From assembly GCA_003282865.1 (NCBI GenBank), contig QBYK01000006.1, forward strand, positions 1-64,000: a DNA stretch of 64,000 nt, given 5' to 3'. The notes beneath the pieces are model-generated. The model was not told where the DNA came from. It worked only from the letters and a program-made list of their open reading frames with translations, and did no database searches. Source of the DNA: SAR116 cluster bacterium AG-325-I21 (GTDB lineage: Bacteria > Pseudomonadota > Alphaproteobacteria > Puniceispirillales > Puniceispirillaceae). Numbering within the stretch: position 1 is the stretch's first letter; each line of letters begins with the position of its first letter. This document shows positions 1-8,811 of the stretch, piece after piece. Both the position numbers and the translations under genes were made by a program.

Positions 1-824
1 TTTGATACAACAATTGCATCCGCTCCAACATTGACAGCAGCGAGCGCATCTTCAACATCAAGGATACCTTTGACGATCAATTTACCACCCCATTGCTTTC
101 GGATCTGAGCTACGTCACCCCATGACAAAGACGGGTCAAACTGGCTGACCGTCCAGTCAGACAATGATGACATGTCTTTCACGCCTTTTACATGGCCAAC
201 AATATTGCCAAATTTCCGTCGGTTTGTCCCCAGCATACCAAGACACCATGCCGGCTTTTGAATTAGGTTTAAAAGGTTTCTTATCGTTGGCTTTGGTGGC
301 GCGGTTAGGCCATTGTGAACATCCTTGTGGCGTTGCCCCAATAGCTGTAGATCAAGGGTCACCATCAAGGCTGAACAGTCAGCATCACGTGCACGTTCAA
401 TCAGCCGCGAGACAAAATCACGATCACGCATCACATAAAGCTGAAACCAGAATGGCTCCGGACTATTTGCAGCGACCTCTTCAATGGAGCAAATTGACAT
501 TGTGGAAAGAGTGAAGGGCACGCCAAACTCGGCCGCTGCGCGTGCTGCCAGAATTTCACCATTGGCTCGCTGCATACCGGTTAATCCGGTTGGCGCCAAA
601 GCAACCGGCATTGGCAGCTTTTGCCCCAGCATGGACATTTCAGTTGATCGTTTGCTGACATCCATAGCAACGCGCTGGCGAAATTTAATAGCAGCCAAAT
701 CAGCTTCATTCGCTCGATAAGTTGTTTCTGACCATGATCCACTATCCGCATAGTCATAAAACATCTTCGGAACGCGACGTTTTGCCAGTTTTTGCAGATC
801 ATCGATACAAGCTATTGACCTCAT
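1..824 (-). CDS. lldD: FMN-dependent alpha-hydroxy-acid (L-lactate) dehydrogenase, 3' end outside window
   Basis: Reading the minus strand from an ATG at 824 gives an uninterrupted frame of about 274 codons to the left edge. The ORF track omits it because no stop lies in the window. The translation has the FMN-dependent alpha-hydroxy-acid oxidase/dehydrogenase signatures: FYDYADSG near residue 22, the flavin-contact segment ALAPTGLTGMQ, FWFQLYV, and near the edge the LIVKGIL lysine strand that contacts FMN. The C-terminal SNHGGRQ catalytic His region lies outside. The enzyme would oxidise L-lactate or another 2-hydroxy acid at the inner membrane; substrate choice cannot be judged from this part. 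Plus-strand ORFs here are shadows. Confidence 0.88.
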   Translation of the reverse strand, partial: MRSIACIDDLQKLAKRRVPKMFYDYADSGSWSETTYRANEADLAAIKFRQRVAMDVSKRSTEMSMLGQKLPMPVALAPTGLTGMQRANGEILAARAAAEFGVPFTLSTMSICSIEEVAANSPEPFWFQLYVMRDRDFVSRLIERARDADCSALMVTLDLQLLGQRHKDVHNGLTAPPKPTIRNLLNLIQKPAWCLGMLGTNRRKFGNIVGHVKGVKDMSSLSDWTVSQFDPSLSWGDVAQIRKQWGGKLIVKGILDVEDALAAVNVGADAIVVS

Positions 825-955
825 GCCCCAATTCCCAATCAAGCTAACAATCAGACTGCTTATGTATACACTCGGTTTACCGCATTGAAGAGAGATTTAC
901 AACAAATGCGTCCAAAGGCTTACTAGCCTGTGAGGTGGACTAGATAGCGGCATGG

Positions 956-2599
956 CTAGCGGTAACGGCGTAGCATCACGCTCATAAAAATTACCGGCAG
1001 CAGTCCAGCAATAATGATCATTAGAGCTGGTAGCGCTGCTACCTCTAACATTTCATCCTTGGCAAACTGGTATGTGTAGGTTGCCAGCGTTTCAAAGTTA
1101 AATGGACGCAAAAGCAGAGTCATTGGCAGTTCTTTCATTAAGTCAACAAACACTAACATCATACCAGCTAGAAAAGAGCTTTGCAGCAAGGGGAAAATCA
1201 CCCGTCTGATGGATTCTATGAAACCTCGCCCCAAAACCCTGCTCGCATTCATCATATTTGATGGAAGGCGTTTGACACCAGAGATCATCGCACCGTATCC
1301 GACCGCCTGAAATCTGACTATATAGGCAAAAAATAGCATCATGATGCTAGTAACTAAAATACCTTGGAACTGCGCACCGAACAGGTTTGAAATTATCCAG
1401 TCAAGTTGGCCGGTAAAAATCAGCACACCAATAGCCACAATGGTGCCGGGGAAAGCATATCCAGTTGACGCAAACAAAACCAGCTTGCGGGTTTTTGGTC
1501 CGCAGCGGAATGTCGCCGTGACGACAATAAAAGATGACAACACCATAATCACGAGCGCTGCCGCACCAGCCATTATCAAAGTATTTGTGATGGTCTCGCG
1601 AATGGCCATAAAGTCAGCCATAAAATCATTTGTGGTAACGAAACTAATAAGCACGCCGACAGGAATAAAGAACCCAAATAGCAGTGGCACAACACAAACC
1701 GTCCAACACATCAAAAAACCCAAAATTCCGGTTGCCAGTAGCGGTGTGGCTGGTTGATTGCGATTGCTGCTTACGTATTGCTGGCGTGACCTTGCATAAA
1801 TTTCTAGCCCCAGAAGCGCGAGGATAAAACAAAAACCAACAATTGATATTTGTGCCGCAGCGACGAGGTTATTCATGCCTAGCCAAACATTGAAAATTCC
1901 CAAAGTAATTGTTTCAATTGCAAAAAATTCAACGGTACCAAAATCTGACACCACTTCCATGAGCACCAGGGCAAGGCCTGCCATGATCGCTGGGCGGGCG
2001 AGTGGGAGACCCACTTTCCAGAATTGCGACTGGTTATGCACTAATGCTATCTCATAAAGGCTGGCCGGGGTCAGACGAAATGCTATACGAGTTACCATGT
2101 AAATGTATGGGTACAAAACTGAAGCCATAACCAGTATGGCACCCCCAAGAGAGCGAATTTCTGGGAACCAGTAGTCTCCTCGGCTCTGCCAATCAAATGA
2201 ATGACGTAACATCGATTGCAATGGTCCGGCGTATTCAAAAAATTCAGTGTAGGTATAAGCAATTATGTAAGCTGGAATTGCGGCTGGCAATAATAGCATC
2301 CATTCCAGAACTCGGCGCCCTCCAAAATCATAGCGATTAATTACCCACGCTGAGCTGACGCCAAACCCGATGGCCAACAAACCAACGCCTATCATCAGGG
2401 TTAACGTATTAGCAACATATCGAGCGAGCACCGTCTCATAGAGGTGGTTCCAAAGACCCTCACTATCACCAACCGCAGTCAGCAGAACGGCGACAATCGG
2501 CCCCAATATCAGTAAGCAGGCTAAAACAACGCTCACCGACCATCCATCAATCGGGCTCCGTTGCGCTCTCGCAAACCTTGATAGAAAAGTTGCTACCAT
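956..2599 (-). CDS. Two-domain ABC transporter permease, iron(III) FbpB/SfuB type
   Basis: A 547-residue, very hydrophobic protein with about 12 membrane segments in two homologous halves, the normal size and layout for FbpB/SfuB-type ferric iron (or related) permeases. Each half carries an EAA-like loop that docks the ATPase: EIALVHNQSQFWKVGLPLARP near residue 183 and NASRVLGRGFIESIRRVIFP near 448. The C-terminal stretch ELPMTLLLRPFNFETLATY is typical of the iron subfamily. An AGGTGGG motif precedes the ATG. No binding protein or ATPase gene adjoins it in the window, so the partners must be elsewhere or shared. The stop is TAG. Confidence 0.85.
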   Translation of the reverse strand: MVATFLSRFARAQRSPIDGWSVSVVLACLLILGPIVAVLLTAVGDSEGLWNHLYETVLARYVANTLTLMIGVGLLAIGFGVSSAWVINRYDFGGRRVLEWMLLLPAAIPAYIIAYTYTEFFEYAGPLQSMLRHSFDWQSRGDYWFPEIRSLGGAILVMASVLYPYIYMVTRIAFRLTPASLYEIALVHNQSQFWKVGLPLARPAIMAGLALVLMEVVSDFGTVEFFAIETITLGIFNVWLGMNNLVAAAQISIVGFCFILALLGLEIYARSRQQYVSSNRNQPATPLLATGILGFLMCWTVCVVPLLFGFFIPVGVLISFVTTNDFMADFMAIRETITNTLIMAGAAALVIMVLSSFIVVTATFRCGPKTRKLVLFASTGYAFPGTIVAIGVLIFTGQLDWIISNLFGAQFQGILVTSIMMLFFAYIVRFQAVGYGAMISGVKRLPSNMMNASRVLGRGFIESIRRVIFPLLQSSFLAGMMLVFVDLMKELPMTLLLRPFNFETLATYTYQFAKDEMLEVAALPALMIIIAGLLPVIFMSVMLRRYR

Positions 2600-3047
2600 C
2601 CCACCTAATCAACAATCTTCTGAACGAGTTTTACAAATATTAAAGGGCAGGACCCACTCGAAGATTTTTTATTCGTAAAAAACAAATCACGCCCCCTGAA
2701 AACCATGTTCCTGCCTAAGAAAAGGATCCAAGAATTTCCCTGAAGTAGCTGTAATTCCGGAGCAGAAAGGTTACTTAGATCACGAGATCGTGTTGCCTTG
2801 CATCAGAGAAAACCGCCCAACAGGTCACGACTATCAAACTAAAATCCTGACTGCAAGATCTAATTTAAGAATCGTTCTCAAAAGAAACATCCTCTGTTTT
2901 TCGATTGCAAAATTAACTGACCGCGCTATTTCTCTTTATACAAATTTCTGAACTAATTGTTCCGTCCCTGATGCTTGTTGCTAAAACAATTTATGAATAG
3001 CTTTTAGATGAGATGACGTTTTTCCGGAACTATTTTGGGGTGTGATT
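2600..3047. other. Intergenic region between divergent permease and TerC genes
   Basis: About 450 bases without a coding frame that looks like protein. It separates two divergently transcribed genes, so it should hold promoters for both, but I could not pick a convincing sigma-70 pair. I saw no clear terminator or riboswitch fold; a yybP-ykoY manganese riboswitch, found before some TerC genes, was looked for by eye and not recognised. Confidence 0.4.
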
Positions 3048-3734
3048 ATGGATATCATGGCGGGAATGAGCTCTGACACATTCTTAATCGCACTCGTTCA
3101 GATTGTTGCCATTGACATTGTTCTCGGCGGGGACAACGCAATTATTATCGCACTTGCATGTCGCAACCTGCCAAAAAAACAAAAACGCATTGGCATTTTG
3201 TGGGGAACGGCAGGGGCCATTACTCTACGTGTTATTCTCGTCTTTTTCGCCAGCGCTCTTATGACCACGCCTGGTCTAAGGCTAATCGGCGGGGTATTGC
3301 TTTTGTGGATTGGCATCAAACTTTTAACAGATCAAGCTGGAGATGACCTGGAGGGCAAAATTGCACAAAAAGGTAGCCTAATTGGCGCAATCCAAACCAT
3401 CGTCATCGCTGACTTTGTGATGAGCTTGGACAATGCACTTGCAATTGCGGCTGCTTCAAAAGGCAGTATGTTCCTGGTGGTTTTTGGGCTCGTAGTTAGT
3501 GTACCGATAATTATTGGTGGTAGTGCCATTATCCTTAAAATGATGGAACGCTATCCCTTAATTATCACGCTCGGCGCTGGACTGCTAGGTTGGCTTGGTG
3601 GCGATTTGATCGCCAACGACAAAATTAATGAGACTATCCTTCCAGCCATCATCCTCCAATCTCCATGGATTGCAGCCATTGCTGGTGCGGGCATTGTGGT
3701 AGGTGTTGGCAGTTTAATAGCGGCCCGCCGATAA
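3048..3734 (+). CDS. TerC family integral membrane protein (YjbE/YkoY type)
   Basis: A 228-residue membrane protein with about seven hydrophobic segments. It carries the TerC hallmark acidic motifs: DIVLGGDNAIIIALA near residue 20 and its mirror DFVMSLDNALAIAAA near residue 125. Family members are linked to tellurium resistance and, in characterised Bacillus and E. coli relatives, to manganese export or metalation of secreted proteins. A GGGG stretch sits seven bases before the ATG at 3048, which I prefer to the in-frame GTG at 3042. It stands alone between a divergent permease and a dehydrogenase gene. Metal specificity is not deducible here. Confidence 0.85.
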   Translation: MDIMAGMSSDTFLIALVQIVAIDIVLGGDNAIIIALACRNLPKKQKRIGILWGTAGAITLRVILVFFASALMTTPGLRLIGGVLLLWIGIKLLTDQAGDDLEGKIAQKGSLIGAIQTIVIADFVMSLDNALAIAAASKGSMFLVVFGLVVSVPIIIGGSAIILKMMERYPLIITLGAGLLGWLGGDLIANDKINETILPAIILQSPWIAAIAGAGIVVGVGSLIAARR

Positions 3735-3851
3735 TAAGGGCTGAAATATTACGATGACTTTACCGGAAATATGATAACTTAATCATGTGACATAGAATTT
3801 TGCAGGGCTAATGTTTAGTTTTCCTCAATTGTAAGAAGCGGTTTATCTATA

Positions 3852-4748
3852 ATGAAAGATCAAAATAAACCAACGGTTGCTGTCATTGGTTTTGGTGAAG
3901 CTGGATCTTGTCTGTGCAAAGGTTGGGGCCTTGGCGATGTGCGTGCCTATGACATAAAACAACATGGCGATGCAACGCTGGCTGCTAAAAAAGTCACCCA
4001 GATGTTGGCAGCAGGGGTATTAATTGGAGATGATGCGGCTAGCATTGCGAGCGGCACGGATATGATTTTTAGTACAGTGACAGCTGACCAGGCCAATGCC
4101 GCGGCACACACCGTTGCCAAAGCCATCGAGCCCGGTGCCTATTACCTTGACCTTAATAGCTGTGCCCCATCCACTAAGCAAAAAAATGCAGGTCTAATTG
4201 AAGAAGCAGGAGGCTTTTATGTTGATGTAGCTGTTATGGCAACCATCACGCCAAAATATCACCAAACAGCAATGCTTGTTTCCGGCGAGCATGCTGAACA
4301 AGCCATCGCTTTGATGCTGGCCCTTGACATGAAACCGGTTCATGTGCCAGGTCCTGTCGGGCGGGCGTCAACCATCAAAATGATTCGGTCGATTATGATG
4401 AAAGGTATTGAGGCCCTGACCGCAGAATGCTTCACCGCAGCGTGTAAAGCGGGCGTCGCCGACGAAGTTGCGGCATCCCTTGATGCCTCACAAACCAAAG
4501 AAGGATGGAAGGCACAAGCCGCCTACAATATGGAACGAATGACGACACACGGCATCCGTCGGGCAGCAGAAATGCGCGAGGTTGCCATCACTCTTGACGA
4601 TTTGGATATTGATGGATTCATGACAGCAGGTTCAATCAATTGGCAAGAACATTTTGGCAATCTTGGCATATCCCTTCTTGAAACGGAGGGGTTAGAGCGA
4701 CGGATTGACTTTATCCAGAGGGCTATTGAGGCCAAGCAGCAGCGATAG
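3852..4748 (+). CDS. NAD(P)-dependent dehydrogenase with DUF1932 C-terminal domain
   Basis: 298 residues. The N-terminus is a Rossmann fold (VAVIGFGEAGSCLCKGW, residues 9-25) of the 6-phosphogluconate / 3-hydroxyisobutyrate dehydrogenase superfamily. The C-terminal half (about 175-265) matches the DUF1932 helical domain, beginning GRASTIKMIRSIMMKG with a Lys in the usual catalytic position. Such proteins oxidise small 3-hydroxy acids, but DUF1932 members are mostly uncharacterised, so the substrate is unknown. It is monocistronic by position: 117 bases follow terC and the next gene is convergent. The stop is TAG. Confidence 0.8.
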   Translation: MKDQNKPTVAVIGFGEAGSCLCKGWGLGDVRAYDIKQHGDATLAAKKVTQMLAAGVLIGDDAASIASGTDMIFSTVTADQANAAAHTVAKAIEPGAYYLDLNSCAPSTKQKNAGLIEEAGGFYVDVAVMATITPKYHQTAMLVSGEHAEQAIALMLALDMKPVHVPGPVGRASTIKMIRSIMMKGIEALTAECFTAACKAGVADEVAASLDASQTKEGWKAQAAYNMERMTTHGIRRAAEMREVAITLDDLDIDGFMTAGSINWQEHFGNLGISLLETEGLERRIDFIQRAIEAKQQR

Positions 4749-4770
4749 ATAAATTACGTCATCATGACAC

Positions 4771-5688
4771 TCAATCGGCTTGTTTCGTGACCTTCACTTT
4801 ACCTTCATGAAAACCAATTAACACTCCTGTTGTCAAAATAGTGATAAAACCCAGCCACTGCGAAAGAGATAATGTCTCCCCCAGCCAAATTGCCGCTGAT
4901 AATGCGGCCACCAGGGCCTCAGACAACATCAAAATTCCAACAAGGCCAGGCGAAACATATTGCATGATCCGAAAAACAAGTAACGCGGTAGGTAAAAAGA
5001 TTAGAGCTGACGTTAAAAAAGCGATTGGGGCTGCTCTTAAAAATGCATCAACGGTTGGTGTTGGATGACCAATATACAAGAGGGCTCCAACCACCATGAA
5101 GCCACCAAATAAATACTGCAAAAATGTAACATGTAGAAAATTTATTTTATTAAATCGGCGAACTGTGACCGAACCCAGAGCCCAAAATATTCCAGAAAAA
5201 AGTCCAAGCAAGTCAGCCTGATTGAAATGTATCGCTTGGCCGTTTAAATCAATTACGAGAGCACAGCCAAAAATTCCACCAAATATCGCAAGCCAACGCG
5301 CTAAACCAACTCTCTCGTTGATTACAAAATAAGCAAAAATTGTTGACCATATTGGTGTCATATAAAACAAAACTACAGTTTTGGTAACCGAGGACACGAT
5401 TAACCCAAGAGCGTAAAACACAAAGCCCGCACCCACCAATAGACCAGCAATGGATGCCTTCATCCAATCTTCGCGTGAGGCATTTGGTATGCTCAAAATC
5501 AATGGTAGCATTGCGAGTGCCGGCAAAAAATGAAACATCGTTACAACCCAAAGGCTCGATACACCCATGCTCTCGACGTAGCGCATAGGCATCCAAAGGA
5601 CACCCCAAAAAGATGATGAAATAAAAATAACTAACAGCGCTCGGCTAAGAGAATACTCTCTGGTGAAAAGAGATATGAACCAACTCAT
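4771..5688 (-). CDS. DMT-superfamily EamA transporter
   Basis: 305 residues with ten predicted membrane helices in two EamA repeats (roughly residues 15-150 and 165-290). The repeat-end signature appears as YVSPGLVGILMLSEALVAALSAAIWLGE in the second half. EamA proteins export amino acids or other small metabolites across the inner membrane. It lies 35 bases downstream of the MalY/PatB-like aminotransferase on the same strand, so the two may be cotranscribed, with the carrier exporting a substrate or product of that PLP enzyme. That link is inference from gene order. Confidence 0.85.
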   Translation of the reverse strand: MSWFISLFTREYSLSRALLVIFISSSFWGVLWMPMRYVESMGVSSLWVVTMFHFLPALAMLPLILSIPNASREDWMKASIAGLLVGAGFVFYALGLIVSSVTKTVVLFYMTPIWSTIFAYFVINERVGLARWLAIFGGIFGCALVIDLNGQAIHFNQADLLGLFSGIFWALGSVTVRRFNKINFLHVTFLQYLFGGFMVVGALLYIGHPTPTVDAFLRAAPIAFLTSALIFLPTALLVFRIMQYVSPGLVGILMLSEALVAALSAAIWLGETLSLSQWLGFITILTTGVLIGFHEGKVKVTKQAD

Positions 5689-5723
5689 GAATTAAATCAT
5701 GTCCTTTATTGACCAGCGTCAGT

Positions 5724-6899
5724 CTATTGCAAATCAGAGAAAGCACGGGTTAGCCGGTTGACAGCTTCAATTACTAATTGACGTCGGCAGGCGATATTAA
5801 AACGCAAGAATGTGTCACCACCTGCACCGAAGGTGTTACCATGATTCACCGCAATTTCCGCAACTTGTTCGACGCGTCTCGTAAATTCTTCACGATCCAT
5901 GCCGGTATTAGTAAAATCAACCCAGCAAAGATAAGTCGCTTCAATCTTCATTGCCCGTAAACCGGGAATTGTTCCGACCCCATCTTCAAAAATACGCTTA
6001 TTTTCACTGAGATAATGAATCAATTCATCAATCCATGCATCACCACCTTGCCAGGCAGCGGTACACATTAACATACCAATCCGGTTCCTACCTCCCGTCG
6101 AGGCAGCTGCAACGTGTGCAAGACGGTTCCGCAAAGCATCGTCAGATGCAACCATACTGCCAATCGCACAACCAGCCAGATTAAAGGTTTTGGTGGTCGC
6201 AACAAGCGTGATGAGCCGATGTTGGATTGATGGAACGGCACCAGCTAGAACGTGATGTTTGTAATCCTTGTAAACAAGGTCATTATGGACTTCATCACTG
6301 ACTAAAATCAAATCATGCTGTTCACAAAAATTTGCTAGCTGTAGCAATTCGTCAGGTGACCAAACGCGTCCGCCTGGATTATGTGGCGAACAGAAAATAA
6401 CCATTTTTTCATTGCCTGTTAGGCTTGCTCCGAGCTCTTCAAGATCCATGTAATAGCGGCCGTCATGCTCGACCAACTCAGATTCTAAGATACGCCGATC
6501 TGTTGCGTTGATGATCCTGGCAAACGCATGGTAGACCGGCGAAAATACTATGACCCCCTCACCGGGCTCACTGAATGACCGAATGCAAAGGCTGAGCGCG
6601 TTGCCGAGGCCAGTCGCATTGACAATCCATTCGGGTTGAACATCCCATTGATGGCGGCGTTTCATCCATGAAATCAGCGCAGCACGATAATTACTATCAT
6701 CACCAAAATAACCATGAACACCATGTTCTAAAGCCCTAGCCAACGCATCTTGAACAACTTGTGGCGCGCGAAAATCCATATCCGCGACCCACATTGCAAT
6801 ACCGTTTTTTGGCGAGACACCATATTTTGCTTCCATGGTGTCCCATTTCGACGAGTGTGTTCCAACCCGATTAATCACCTCGTCAAAGTTAAAAGACAT
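5724..6899 (-). CDS. MalY/PatB-family PLP-dependent aminotransferase / cystathionine beta-lyase-like
   Basis: 391 residues from the ATG at 6899. This start is preferred over the upstream one because GGGGAATTAAAG precedes it and because family proteins begin MSFNFDEVINR. Class I/II fold: N-terminal WVADMDFRAP typical of MalY/PatB, FSPVYHAF, the FCSPHNPGGRVW strand, VSDEVHNDLV, and PLP-binding Lys in ATTKTFNLAG. Family members cleave C-S bonds of cystathionine or cysteine conjugates, or act as aminotransferases. Followed by the EamA exporter. The exact reaction is uncertain. Confidence 0.85.
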   Translation of the reverse strand: MSFNFDEVINRVGTHSSKWDTMEAKYGVSPKNGIAMWVADMDFRAPQVVQDALARALEHGVHGYFGDDSNYRAALISWMKRRHQWDVQPEWIVNATGLGNALSLCIRSFSEPGEGVIVFSPVYHAFARIINATDRRILESELVEHDGRYYMDLEELGASLTGNEKMVIFCSPHNPGGRVWSPDELLQLANFCEQHDLILVSDEVHNDLVYKDYKHHVLAGAVPSIQHRLITLVATTKTFNLAGCAIGSMVASDDALRNRLAHVAAASTGGRNRIGMLMCTAAWQGGDAWIDELIHYLSENKRIFEDGVGTIPGLRAMKIEATYLCWVDFTNTGMDREEFTRRVEQVAEIAVNHGNTFGAGGDTFLRFNIACRRQLVIEAVNRLTRAFSDLQ

Positions 6900-7078
6900 C
6901 TTTAATTCCCCAAAGTTCAATTTTTTCATCAGTAACTCTTGCTATTCTGCTGCGCAGAAACTTTTTTCTACCCTGCACAAATATCGTTTAGCACAAATGG
7001 CATTCAACAATCATTCACACATCGGTCTCAAAAGCTCATCCCAAAACATTAATCGATAGAAGTTAGTCATCGGCAAGT

Positions 7079-8746
7079 TTACATGTGAGCTTTGCGAAGA
7101 TCATTGATACTTTGACGAGGTGTAATGGCTTCAGTGGCCACAACCAGATCTAGAACTGCACCAGTTTCAGATTCGCAGGCCCGCGCAAAAGCAGCGGCAA
7201 AATCTTCGGTTTTTTCCACACGCTCACCATAAAACCCATAGGCCTTGGCCAAAGTCACAAAATCAGGATTAACGAGTTCAGTGCAAGACACACGTTCTGG
7301 GTAATGACGCTCTTGATGCATGCGAATAGTACCATAGGTGCCATTATTCACGATCAAAATAATTAACGGGAGTCCTGCCTGCATTGCAGAGCCAAGTTCA
7401 TTACCATTCATCTGGAAATCACCATCACCGGCAAAACATAGAACAAATCGACTAGGATCATGAAGTTTAGCAGCAATTGCTGCTGGCACACCGTACCCCA
7501 TCGCACCACTCTGTGGTGCCAGGAGCCGTCCTTTGGGGCCAAATTTCAGGAATTTATTTGGCCAAATGGCAAAATTCCCAGCACCATTGGTGACAATGGC
7601 ATTTTCAGGAATGACATCACGGAGATGCGCCAACACCTCACCCATGTCAAGATCCCCGGGTTGAGCCTTAACGCGATAGCTGGCATCGTAGGCGGACTTG
7701 GCCGCTCGCAACCAGTCAAGCCGGCTCGCATCATCCGCAACCTTGATAGACACAAGCGCATTAGCCATCGCATTTGGTGAGGCCTGAAGCGATAAATCAG
7801 GAGCATATATCTTGCCAAGCTCATTATCTGATGGGTGACAATGGACCAACTTAGCACTCATATTTGGGCACTCAAAAAGGCTATAGCCATCGGTTGTGCA
7901 TTCGCCAAACCTGACATTTACGGCGATGATCAAATCAGCGTCATCAAAAAGGGTTTTGATATAACCAAGTATGCCAATACCAGCGTCACCCACATAAGAG
8001 GGGTGGTAATTATTGCAAATATCATGGAATCGAAACGCGGCTACTATAGGGACTGAATTGGCATCTCCAAAAGCTTCAAGCTGACGAGCTGCATGTTCTG
8101 ACCAGCCGCTACCTCCAAAAAGAACAACGGGCCGTTTTGATTCAGCCAAAAGACTCACAATTTGATCACGCTGTGCCGGCGAGATATCGGGCGCAGGAAT
8201 TGTAACTGCCAAGCAAGGTTTGGCAGTCGTCACCGCAGTTAATATATCTTCTGGCAGCGCCACAACAACTGGGCCGGGCCTCCCACTTAAGGCGGTGGTC
8301 CAAGCCCTCGACATCATTTCAGGGATCCGCTGTACATCGTCAATTTCAACCGCCCATTTAGCGACCTTACCAAAATAATGGGCATAATCAATTTCCTGAA
8401 AGGCCTCACGCCCTTTCATCCTAGTTCCAACTTGGCCAACAAAGACAATCATCGGCGTTGAGTTTTGCATGGCGGTGTGAATGCCTATTGAGGCATTAGT
8501 TGCACCCGGGCCGCGAGTAACAAAGCAAAGGCCCGGCTCACCAGTTAGTTTGCCCCATGCTTCGGCCATGTAGGCTGCACCCCCCTCGTGGCGGCATAAC
8601 ATCAAAGAGAATTCATCTTTCCGGTCATACATTGCATCAAGAACGGCGAGATAACTCTCGCCCGGAACCCCAAAACCTCTCGCACCGCCAAGTGCAATCA
8701 AGCAGTCCATCAACAGAGCGCCGCCAGTAGTTCCATGAGCTGCCAT
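7079..8746 (-). CDS. Thiamine-pyrophosphate enzyme, acetolactate synthase-like
   Basis: 555 residues from the ATG at 8746, which AAGGA precedes by nine bases; the listed upstream ATG touches that AAGGA directly. Domain order is PYR (catalytic Glu in LCRHEGGAAYM), central domain (about 190-340) and PP domain with GDGDFQMNGNELGSAMQAG ending in NN. It belongs to the IlvB/benzoylformate-decarboxylase superfamily. There is no IlvN-type small subunit beside it, so a catabolic carboligase or 2-oxoacid decarboxylase is more likely than valine/isoleucine synthesis. It lacks the sequence look of sulfoacetaldehyde acetyltransferase (Xsc). It lies downstream of an AspC-like aminotransferase, which could supply a 2-oxo acid. 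Confidence 0.85.
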   Translation of the reverse strand: MAAHGTTGGALLMDCLIALGGARGFGVPGESYLAVLDAMYDRKDEFSLMLCRHEGGAAYMAEAWGKLTGEPGLCFVTRGPGATNASIGIHTAMQNSTPMIVFVGQVGTRMKGREAFQEIDYAHYFGKVAKWAVEIDDVQRIPEMMSRAWTTALSGRPGPVVVALPEDILTAVTTAKPCLAVTIPAPDISPAQRDQIVSLLAESKRPVVLFGGSGWSEHAARQLEAFGDANSVPIVAAFRFHDICNNYHPSYVGDAGIGILGYIKTLFDDADLIIAVNVRFGECTTDGYSLFECPNMSAKLVHCHPSDNELGKIYAPDLSLQASPNAMANALVSIKVADDASRLDWLRAAKSAYDASYRVKAQPGDLDMGEVLAHLRDVIPENAIVTNGAGNFAIWPNKFLKFGPKGRLLAPQSGAMGYGVPAAIAAKLHDPSRFVLCFAGDGDFQMNGNELGSAMQAGLPLIILIVNNGTYGTIRMHQERHYPERVSCTELVNPDFVTLAKAYGFYGERVEKTEDFAAAFARACESETGAVLDLVVATEAITPRQSINDLRKAHM

Positions 8747-8761
8747 GAAAAGCATTCCTTC

Positions 8762-8792
8762 AAAAAAATTTAAAGGCAGTATTGCTACCTTT
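8762..8792 (-). terminator. Rho-independent terminator after the AspC-like gene
   Basis: On the minus strand AAAGGTAG and CTGCCTTT form an eight-pair stem (one G-T wobble) with a five-base loop, followed by AAATTTTTTT. It lies between the AspC-like stop and the TPP-enzyme start, so it would end or attenuate transcription from the aminotransferase before the TPP enzyme. Confidence 0.6.
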
Positions 8793-8811
8793 AGTAATAA
8801 TAGTCAAAAGC

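Noticed and set aside
164-802. ORFs at 164-514 (+), 484-720 (+) and 581-802 (-)
   Set aside because: All are shadows of the lldD-like frame that runs from 824 to the left edge on the minus strand.
7079-8746. Sulfoacetaldehyde acetyltransferase (Xsc)
   Set aside because: The N-terminal and PP-domain sequences look like acetolactate-synthase-type enzymes and not the characteristic Xsc sequence.
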